The notes below the pieces were generated by a model that was not told the DNA's origin, searched no databases, and was given only the letters and a program-made list of their open reading frames with translations. Positions 42,236 to 49,600 of a stretch of DNA of 64,000 bases are shown in pieces. A program made the position numbers and the translations under genes. This DNA comes from Roseicella frigidaeris (GTDB lineage Bacteria > Pseudomonadota > Alphaproteobacteria > Acetobacterales > Acetobacteraceae), in assembly GCF_003258945.1 (NCBI RefSeq), contig NZ_QLIX01000018.1, positions 1 to 64,000 of the forward strand, written 5' to 3'. The number at the start of each line of letters is the position of its first letter. Positions within the stretch are counted from its first letter, which is position 1.

Positions 42236-42691
42236 ATGTCAATCAGCGTCATCACCGAGCCGATCCCCTTCGAGACCACCCTCGCCGTGCGCGACGCCTG
42301 CCTCTGCCTGCATGTGCAGCGCGCCGCGCGGGCCCTGGCGCGCCGCTTCGACGAGGCGCTGCGGCCGGCCGGGCTGACCAACGGGCAATTCTCGCTGCTG
42401 ATGGCGCTCAACCGGCCGGAGGCGGCGACCATGGCGCCCGTCGCGCGCCTGCTGGCGATGGACCGCACCACCCTGACCGCGGCGCTGAAGCCGCTGGAGC
42501 GGGAGGGCCTCGTCCTGGTCGCGCCCGATCCGGCCGACCGGCGCAGCCGCCAGCTTCGCCTCACCGCTGCCGGCCATGCCCGGCTGGCCGCGGCGCTGCC
42601 GCTCTGGCGCGCCACCCATGCCGCGATCGAGGCCGGGCTGCGGGGCTGCGGGGCGGATGACCTCCGCGCCACCCTGCGCAGCCTCGGCTGA
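42236..42691 (+). CDS. MarR-family transcriptional regulator
   Basis: This 151-residue regulator has the MarR winged helix: GLTNGQFSLLMALNRPEAATMAPVARLLAMDRTTLTAALKPLEREGLVLVAPDPADRRSRQLRLT (in segments), with recognition helix DRTTLTAALKPLE and wing DPADRRSRQ. An N-terminal CLCLHVQRAARAL contains cysteines that could serve redox sensing, which is inference. It is divergent from the DUF1428 gene. No ribosome-binding site precedes the ATG at 42236, and the promoter -10 box ends 6 bases before it, so a leaderless transcript is likely. Confidence 0.9.
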   Translation: MSISVITEPIPFETTLAVRDACLCLHVQRAARALARRFDEALRPAGLTNGQFSLLMALNRPEAATMAPVARLLAMDRTTLTAALKPLEREGLVLVAPDPADRRSRQLRLTAAGHARLAAALPLWRATHAAIEAGLRGCGADDLRATLRSLG

Positions 42692-42821
42692 AAAGCCAAT
42701 GCGACCACGACCGAAGGCGCCGTCGCCCTCACCCCCGCAGCGACGCCGGCGCGCGACGATCCGGTCCGCATCGCGGGCGAGAGCGATGCCGACCGGGCGG
42801 CGCGCCGCGCCCATGCCGCCC

Positions 42822-43676
42822 TCACGCCGGATGGAAGAGCAGCGCGCGGATCTCGATGCTCTGCCGCGGCGGCGCGTCGGCCGGCGCGGTCGGGTCGGCG
42901 AAGGCGGTATGCGGCGCGAAGCGCGCCACGCCCTCGCGCCGGCTGTCGTAGCATTTCAGCAGCAGCGCCTCCTCGGGCATCATCTCCGGCAGCCAGTACC
43001 AGCGATGCGCCGGGTTGAAGCGCACCTGGTAGGTCTCGCCGACGCGGTCGCGGTAGATCAGGTCGCTCGCCACGAAATCCGCCGGCGCGGCGGTGCGGGC
43101 ATCGGCGACGGCGAGCGGCATGTCCCGCACCGGCCCGGCCAGCGGCCGCCAGAGATTGACGATCTGCACCCGGCCGCGCAGCAGCGCCTCCGCCTCCTCG
43201 CCCAGCAGGTCGCGCACCCGCTGCGGGCCGGAGCGCTCGGTATGGTCGACATGCACGCGCGAGACCGGCTGGCGCGGCACCGCGCCGCGATCCTCGGCGC
43301 CGGGGATGCGGCGGCGGATGGTGTGGTCGAAGATGTGCACCCGCGCGGCGCCGGTCGCCGCCTGCAGGATGCGCGCGCTCTCCGGGTAGTAGACGGCGCG
43401 GATCGCCGCCTCGTCGTCGAAGTCGCGCAGCACGCTGGCGCCGCGCGCCACCGCGAAGCCCTCGCGGTCGACCGAGGCGGTGGCGGCGAGCGGCCGCAGG
43501 TCGCGGATCGCCACCCGCTGCGGCGCGATGCCGATATTGCTGCGCGGCCGGCCCTCCGGCGGCTCGAAGGTGTAGGTGTAGGGGCGGCCCTCCACCGGGC
43601 CGAGATAGTTCAGCTCCGCCTCGATGGTGGCGGACGGCCGGGTGGCGAGGGGGGCTTCGGCAAGGTCGAGGCTCAT
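42822..43676 (-). CDS. CmcJ/NvfI family oxidoreductase
   Basis: This 284-residue protein resembles CmcJ (cephamycin pathway) and NvfI-type non-haem iron oxygenases. It shows EAELNYLGPVEGRPYTYTFEPPEG, VRDFDDEAAIR-like VLRDFDDEAAIRAVYYPE, VHIFDHTIRRR, the VSRVHVDHTERSGPQRV segment with HxD, FNPAHRWYWLPEMMPEEALLLKCYDSR and a C-terminal RQSIEIRALLFHP. It probably hydroxylates or desaturates a small molecule; the substrate is unknown. It lies 43 bases downstream of the DUF1127 gene on the same strand, with a LysR gene divergent beyond. Confidence 0.84.
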   Translation of the reverse strand: MSLDLAEAPLATRPSATIEAELNYLGPVEGRPYTYTFEPPEGRPRSNIGIAPQRVAIRDLRPLAATASVDREGFAVARGASVLRDFDDEAAIRAVYYPESARILQAATGAARVHIFDHTIRRRIPGAEDRGAVPRQPVSRVHVDHTERSGPQRVRDLLGEEAEALLRGRVQIVNLWRPLAGPVRDMPLAVADARTAAPADFVASDLIYRDRVGETYQVRFNPAHRWYWLPEMMPEEALLLKCYDSRREGVARFAPHTAFADPTAPADAPPRQSIEIRALLFHPA

Positions 43677-43719
43677 GGCGGGTATCCTCCGTGTCGTGGC
43701 AGGCGGTGGTGCAGGCGGA

Positions 43720-43944
43720 TCAGTGCCGGCGCGGGGCGCGGGCCAGCGCCCAGGCCTCGGCCGGGGTGAGGCCGATGTCGCGCAGCTCCCGCGGCTCGAG
43801 GGCGAGGAGCTGCCGGCGCTCGGCCCGGCGGGCCAGCCGCGCCTCCAGCCAGGCGAGCCAATGCGGGGTGCGCGGCTGCGGCGCCGGGGTGGGGCGCGAG
43901 GCGAGGTCCGGGATGGCGGGTGCGGTCACGCGGGTGATGTGCAT
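43720..43944 (-). CDS. DUF1127 domain-containing small protein
   Basis: This 74-residue protein has the C-terminal DUF1127 (YjiS-like) motif RRQLLALEPRELRDIGLTPAEAWALAR, a short arginine-rich motif used by some family members for RNA binding or regulation. The N-terminal half is Pro/Arg-rich. It is upstream of the CmcJ-like gene and divergent from the LysR gene, so it is probably part of the LysR-controlled unit. Confidence 0.83.
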   Translation of the reverse strand: MHITRVTAPAIPDLASRPTPAPQPRTPHWLAWLEARLARRAERRQLLALEPRELRDIGLTPAEAWALARAPRRH

Positions 43945-44077
43945 CGTCTGACCCTCTCGGCGGCGAGGCAGGGCTCGCCGGCCTTCCTGGGGTCAAGGTG
44001 GATCTGGTCCCAGACGGCGATAATCCGGCAGGATGGACCGACACTCGTGACCATCCTTCAGCAATGGGGCGCCCACC

Positions 44078-44965
44078 ATGAGCCAGCCCTCCGACATGGC
44101 CGCCTTCGTCCGGATCATCGAGACCGGCAGCCTCGCCGCCGCGGCGCGCGACCTCGGCCTCACCGCCTCGGCCATGTCGAAGCAGCTCACCCGGCTCGAG
44201 GCGCGGCTCGGGGTGCGGCTGCTGACCCGCACCACCCGCCGCCTCGGCCTGACGCCGGAGGGCGAGGTCTATCTGGCGCGGGCCCGCGACATCCTCTCGC
44301 TGATCGAGGCGGCGGAGCAGGACGTGACCGCCTGCCGCGGCCGTCCCGGCGGGCTGCTGCGGGTGAACACCGGCACCGCCTTCGCCCGGCACCGGCTGAT
44401 CCCGCTGCTGCCGGACTTCTTCGCCCGCTACCCGGCCATCACCCTCGACCTGACGGTGACCGACCGGCGGGTGGATCTGGTGGCGGAGCAGGTGGACGTG
44501 CTGCTGCGCACCGGCGCGCTCGGCGATTCCTCCTTGCTGGCGCGGCGGATCGCCGAGGGCCGGCGGGTGGTCTGCGCCGCCCCCGCCTATCTCGCCCGCC
44601 GCGGCCGGCCGGTGCGGCCCGAGGAGCTGCTGGCGCATGACTGCCTGGTGCTGCGCGGCCGGTCGCGGCTCACGGTCTGGCCCTTCCGCAGCGCCGAGGG
44701 GCTGCAGAGCCTCGCCGTTCGCGGCGTCGCCACCACCGACAGCGCCGAGGCGCTGCGCGACATGGCGCTGGCCGGGCTCGGCATCATCCGGGTGAGCGGC
44801 TTCATCGTCGCCCGCGACATCGCCGAGGGTCGCCTGGTGCCGCTCCTCGAGGCGGAGCATGTCTCGGAGGAGGTGCCGATCTGGGCGGTGACGGCCCCCG
44901 GCCGGCACCGGCTGCCGCGGGTGCAGGTCTTCGTCGACCACTTGGCCCGCCATCTCGGCGCCTAG
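44078..44965 (+). CDS. LysR-family transcriptional regulator
   Basis: This 295-residue regulator has an N-terminal winged helix-turn-helix (MAAFVRIIETGSLAAAARDLGLTASAMSKQLTRLEARLGVRLLTRTTRR in segments, recognition helix SAMSKQLTRLE) and a periplasmic-binding-like effector domain beginning PGGLLRVNTGTAFARHRLIPLLPDF. The CrgA/AaeR-like subgroup is suggested by the overall pattern. It is divergent from DUF1127-CmcJ across a 133-base region and probably controls them. The stop codon TAG is inside the left arm of the following repeat hairpin. Confidence 0.9.
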   Translation: MSQPSDMAAFVRIIETGSLAAAARDLGLTASAMSKQLTRLEARLGVRLLTRTTRRLGLTPEGEVYLARARDILSLIEAAEQDVTACRGRPGGLLRVNTGTAFARHRLIPLLPDFFARYPAITLDLTVTDRRVDLVAEQVDVLLRTGALGDSSLLARRIAEGRRVVCAAPAYLARRGRPVRPEELLAHDCLVLRGRSRLTVWPFRSAEGLQSLAVRGVATTDSAEALRDMALAGLGIIRVSGFIVARDIAEGRLVPLLEAEHVSEEVPIWAVTAPGRHRLPRVQVFVDHLARHLGA

Positions 44966-45066
44966 GGCGCTTCCCCTGAACAGCGGTTCATGGGAAGCGC
45001 CCTAGGCTCCCGTTTTCAGAGCATCTTCACCCGATCAGGTAAGTCCACCTGATCGGGATCTGCTCC
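44961..45066. repeat. CTAG-bounded two-hairpin repeat, family 1 copy 2
   Basis: The first hairpin has a perfect 15-bp stem CCTAGGGCGCTTCCC/GGGAAGCGCCCTAGG (44961-44975, 44992-45006). After the linker GAGCATCTTCAC comes a second perfect 11-bp stem CCCGATCAGGT/ACCTGATCGGG (45030-45040, 45047-45057), and the element ends GATCTGCTCC. It supplies the LysR stop codon and probably ends that transcript. Confidence 0.85.
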
Positions 45067-45170
45067 AGGGCGCTTCCCCTGAATACCGGTTCACGGGAAG
45101 CGCCCTAGGCTCCTGTTTCCAGAGCATCGTCATCCGGGCAGCCGATCCGCCCGGTCGGGATCGGCCCTAG
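45067..45170. repeat. CTAG-ended two-hairpin repeat, family 1 copy 3
   Basis: Directly tandem to the previous copy. First stem AGGGCGCTTCCC/GGGAAGCGCCCT (45067-45078, 45095-45106); the linker reads AGAGCATCGTCA; the second hairpin is weaker (CCGGGC/GCCCGG). It ends CCCTAG at 45170. The first hairpin is nearly identical to copy 2; the second has diverged. Confidence 0.85.
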
Positions 45171-45414
45171 GGCCAGCGGCCCGAAAGCAGGGCCGCGCGA
45201 GGCTGGCCGCGGAAGGCGGCAACACCCAACTTTAGGTTATTAAATCCTCCAGGATGCTGAACCAAAACATAGGGTTTCTCATAAAACCGTGATATTTTGC
45301 CCTAGGACATAACCGTCCTGGTTGAGGTGTCGGGATGATGCGCCCGATCCCGCAGCGAAGGACCTGTCCGGCCGCGCCCGCCCAGGTGGGCCGCGCCAGG
45401 AAGGAGACGCTTCG
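45171..45414 (+). promoter_or_regulatory. AT-richer leader upstream of the cellulose operon
   Basis: With the two repeats this completes a 449-base gap. About 45230-45320 is markedly AT-richer than anything nearby and contains short inverted repeats GGTTT/AAACC and AGGAC/GTCCT (45304-45308, 45315-45319). It is the likely promoter region of the bcs operon. I could not settle on -35/-10 boxes. Confidence 0.4.
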
Positions 45415-45828
45415 ATGGATCAGGATCCCGACATCGCTGCCGTCGCCAGGCGACTTGGCCTGCGTCGCTTCGGCTATGTGAGCTTCCCCTTCGAGGAGGT
45501 GACCGCCGGGCTGCGGATGGTGCCGGCGGCGAGCCCGGAGCCGCCGCCCGCCCCGGCGCCGGTCGCGCCGGCCGCCCCGAGGCCGCCGGTCGCCGCGGCG
45601 GCTCCGGCGGCCGCCGGCCCGGCGCCCGCCTCCGACCCGCCAGCCGCCCCACCGGCCGCCCCTCTGGCCCCCCCCCTGGCCGCCGCCCCGGCCGTCTGGC
45701 CGGCCGCGCCGGCCTCCCGCCTCGTCGGCCGCCCGGCGGCGCTGTCCGAGCCTGCCCTCCTCGGCGAGGTCCGCCAGGCCGTGGCCCGGCATCGCGCCGC
45801 CTGGCCGCCGGGCAGGACCGGCCCATGA
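45415..45828 (+). CDS. BcsP/BcsR-like small Pro/Ala-rich protein of the cellulose operon
   Basis: This 137-residue protein starts MDQDPDIAAVARRLGLRRFGYVSF, which resembles the short DI..L.rr.G...Y motif of BcsR/BcsP proteins encoded before bcsQ. A Pro/Ala-rich linker (about residues 38-105) follows, and then a C-terminal helix (LSEPALLGEVRQAVARHR). BcsR/BcsP proteins assist cellulose synthase assembly or localisation. The assignment rests on the motif and on its place 28 bases before bcsQ, and is moderate. AAGGAGA precedes the ATG. Confidence 0.6.
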   Translation: MDQDPDIAAVARRLGLRRFGYVSFPFEEVTAGLRMVPAASPEPPPAPAPVAPAAPRPPVAAAAPAAAGPAPASDPPAAPPAAPLAPPLAAAPAVWPAAPASRLVGRPAALSEPALLGEVRQAVARHRAAWPPGRTGP

Positions 45829-45856
45829 CCCGCCGCCCCGCTCCGGAGTCCACCCC

Positions 45857-46672
45857 GTGCCCCTGATCTGCTTCGCCTCGCCCAAGGGCGGCGTCGGCAA
45901 GACCACGCTCTGCGCCGCCATCGCCGTGCTGCTGCGCCAGCAGGGCCATCGGGTGCTGGCCCTCGACTGCGATCCGCAGAACGCGCTCCGCCTGCATTTC
46001 GGCGTGCCGTTCGACTACGAGCCGGGCTTCATGACCGGGCTCGCCCAGGGCGTCGGCTGGCGCGAGGCGCTGGTCGAGACCGCCAGCGGCGTCCTGCTGC
46101 TGCCGCACGGCGCCACCGACATGCGCTCGGCGCTCGGCCTGGCGCAGGCGCTCGACCAGGCGCCGGCGCTGCTCACGGCGCCGCTGCAGGAGATGCTCGC
46201 CGACCCTGCGCTGGTCGTGCTCGCCGACCTGCCGCCCGGCCCCTCGACGGCGCTGCACCTGCTCGCCGCCCTGGCGCAGACCGTGCTCGTGATCCTGCTC
46301 GCCGATGCCGCGAGCGCCGCGCTGCTGCCCCAGCTCGCCGCCGGCAGCTTCTTCGGCCGCGGCACCGTCGCCGCCCTGCGGAACGCCCGGGTGCAGGTGG
46401 TGCTGAACCAGGTCGAGGCGGAGGACCCGCTCTCCACCGCGGTGTTCGACTGCGCCGACCAGACCCTCGGCCTCGGGCTCGTCGGCGCCGTCGCCCGCGA
46501 CCGGCGGATCCCCCGCGCGCTGGCCGAGCGGCAGAGCCTCGCCGCCATGCCCGAGGAGAGCCCGGCGCTCGAGGATGTGCGCCACCTCGCCGGCTGCCTG
46601 GGCGCCGGCCTGCCGGCGCCGCGGCCCGCCGGGGCCGCCGAGGCCGGCCCGTGCTTCCAGGTGGCGTCGTGA
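45857..46672 (+). CDS. bcsQ: Cellulose biosynthesis protein BcsQ (MinD/ParA-like ATPase)
   Basis: This 271-residue P-loop ATPase has the deviant Walker A (ASPKGGVGKTTLCAAIAVLL), the LALDCDPQNALRLHFG segment and VVLADLPPGPSTALH for Walker B. BcsQ positions or regulates the cellulose synthase at the inner membrane. The start is GTG 45857 (then PLICFASPKGG); no ATG fits. Its stop overlaps the GTG start of bcsAB (GTGA at 46669-46672), so translation is coupled. It belongs to the four-gene bcs operon. Confidence 0.9.
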   Translation: MPLICFASPKGGVGKTTLCAAIAVLLRQQGHRVLALDCDPQNALRLHFGVPFDYEPGFMTGLAQGVGWREALVETASGVLLLPHGATDMRSALGLAQALDQAPALLTAPLQEMLADPALVVLADLPPGPSTALHLLAALAQTVLVILLADAASAALLPQLAAGSFFGRGTVAALRNARVQVVLNQVEAEDPLSTAVFDCADQTLGLGLVGAVARDRRIPRALAERQSLAAMPEESPALEDVRHLAGCLGAGLPAPRPAGAAEAGPCFQVAS

Positions 46673-49600
46673 GCCGGGCGCGGGGATGGCGCGCCCTGCG
46701 GCGCCGGCCGGGCCGCGGCGCCCTGCGGCTGCGGCCGCTCGACCTTCTGGCCGCCCTGGCCGGCCTGTTGCTCGCGGCGGTGATCGTCAGCGTGCCGCTC
46801 TCGGCCTGGCAGCAGAGCTGCTTCGCCCTGGCCGGCATCGCCACGCTGCTGCTGCTGCGGCGCGTCCCGGGCCGGCGCGTCACCATGTTCCTCGCCGTCA
46901 TCTCCTGCATCGTCTCGGTGCGCTACCTGGTCTGGCGCCTGACCGAGACGCTGGAGTTCGAGACGCCGCTGCAGCTGCTGCTCGGCAGCGGCCTCCTCCT
47001 CGCCGAGACCTACGCCGTCCTCACCCTGGCGCTCGGCTACCTGCAGACCGTGCATCCGCTCGAGCGCAAGCCGGTGCCGCTGCCCGCCGACCCCGACAGC
47101 TGGCCGGAGATCGACGTCTACATCCCGACCTACAACGAGGCGATCGAGGTGGTACGGCCGACGGTGCTGGCGGCCATGGCGATGGACTGGCCGCGGCACA
47201 AGCTGAAGGTCTACATCCTCGATGACGGCCGGCGCCCCGAATTCCGCGCCTTCGCCGCCGCCGCGGGCGCCGGCTATGTCGTGCGCCCCGACAACAAGGG
47301 CGCCAAGGCCGGCAACATCAACCACGCGCTGAAGCTGACGCGCGGCGAATACGTCGTCATCTTCGACTGCGACCACATCCCGACGCGCGCCTTCCTGCAG
47401 ATGACGCTCGGCTGGATGGTGCGCGACCCAAAGATCTGCATGCTGCAGACGCCGCACCACTTCTACTCGCCCGATCCCTTCGAGCGGAACCTCGCCAACG
47501 GCCGCAAGGTGCCGAACGAGGGGCTGCTCTTCTATGGCCGCGTGCAGCAGGGCAACGACCTCTGGAACGCCTCCTTCTTCTGCGGCTCCTGCGCCGTCAT
47601 CCGCCGCATCGCGCTCGAGCAGGTGGGCGGCGTGCCGACGGAGACGGTGACGGAGGACGCGCATTGCGCGCTCCGCATGCAGCGCCTCGGCTGGCGCACC
47701 GCCTATCTGCGCCTGCCGCTCGCCGCCGGCCTGGCGACGGAGCGGCTGATGCTGCATATCGGCCAGCGCATGCGCTGGGCGCGCGGCATGATCCAGATCC
47801 TCAGGATCGAGAACCCGCTCCTCGCCTCCGGCCTCACCCTCTGGCAGCGGCTCTGCTACTTCATGGCGGCGAGCAGCTTCCTCTTCAGCCTGCCGCGGCT
47901 GATCTTCCTCACCTCGCCGCTCGCCTACCTGCTGCTCGGCGTGAACATCATCGCCGCCTCGCCGCTGGCGATCATCGCCTATGCCGGCCCGCACATGGTG
48001 CACTCCATCGCCACCAACAGCCGCATCACCGGCAACACCCGACACTCCTTCTGGAGCGAGATCTACGAGACCTCGCTCGCGGTGCACCTGCTGCCGGTGA
48101 CGATCATGACCCTGCTCTCGCCGCGCAAGGGCAAGTTCAACGTCACCGCCAAGGGCGGCACCATCGCGAACGGCTATCTCGACTTCCGCGCCGTGGTGCC
48201 GAACCTGATCATGGCGGCGCTGCTCGGCCTCGGCCTCGGCGTCGGCATCCATGGCATCCTGACCAGCGGCGCCGACACGCTGCGGTTCCAGGCCTACCTG
48301 CTGAATTCGATCTGGGCGGCGCTCTGCCTGGTGCCCCTGCTCGCCAGCATCGCCGTCGGCCGCGAGCGCCCGCAGCTGCGCGAGAATGCCCGCGTGCCGG
48401 CGATCCTGCCGGCCCGGCTGCATCTCGAGGACGGCCGCGAGGTCGCGGCGGTGACGAGCGACCTCTCCCTCGGCGGCGGCGCCCTGACCGCCCCCCGCCC
48501 CACCGGGCTGCGGGACGGCGACCAGCTCCGCATCAGCTTCGTCCTGCCGACCGAGCAGGTGACGGTGCCGGCCAAGGTCGTGAAGTGGGAGGGCGAGGCG
48601 GTGCACCTGATCTTCACCCCCGCCTCGCTCGCCGACGACGCCGCCATCGTGCGCACGGTCTTCGGCCGGGCCGATGCCTGGCTGGAGTGGGACGCCTTCC
48701 CGCTCGACCGGCCGCTGCGCGCCCTCCGCGCCGTGGTCGCCAGCACCTTCAACGTCTTCAGCGGCGGGCTGCGCTTCGATCTCCGCCGTCACGCCCCGAG
48801 CGGGAAACCCGCCCAGACCGAGCCCAAGGATCGCATGTCCGACATCCTCCCGCCGCGCTCGGAGCGGCTGCCGCCGGCGGCCGGCAAGGCCGCGGCGCTG
48901 CTGCTCTGCCTCCTCCTGCCCGCCGCCGCCGTGGCGCAGCCGCAGCCCCAACCCCTCGCGCAGTCCCTCGTGCAGCCCTTGGCGCAGCCCCTGGCGCCGG
49001 CCGCCGAGCCGCCCGCCGCCGCGCCCGATCCGTCGCGGCGGGTGACGCTGCGCCTCGGCCAGCTCGGCCTGCGCGGCCCGATGCAGCTGCGCGGCCTCTC
49101 GGACCTGCAGGGCCTGCTCTTCGGCCTGCGCGCCGAGGAGGTGGTGAGCGAGGCCCGGCTCGTCGTCATCGGCGGCGCCTCGCCCGCCCTGCTCCCCGGG
49201 CAGAGCGAGGTCAGCATCACCCTGAACGAGCAGGTGGTCGGCTCGATCCGGCCGAACCCGGCGCAGGCGAGCTTCGGCCCCCTCGAATTCCCCATCAACC
49301 CGGTCTTCTTCACCGACAGCAACCGGCTCAATTTCCGCTTCGCCGGCCGCTACACCACGGAGTGCAACGACCCGCTCTCCGGCCTGCTCTGGGCGAACAT
49401 CTCCGACCTGTCGACGCTGCAGCTCACCATCGAGCGGCTGCCGCCGGTGCGCGACCTGGCGCGCCTGCCGCAGCCGCTCTTCGACGCCCGCATCGTGCAC
49501 GAGCCGCTGACCCTGCCGGTGGTGCTGCCGGCCGAGCCGGGAAGCCCGCTGCTGCGCGCCGCCGCCGTCACCGCCTCCTGGTTCGCCCAGCTCGCCGACT

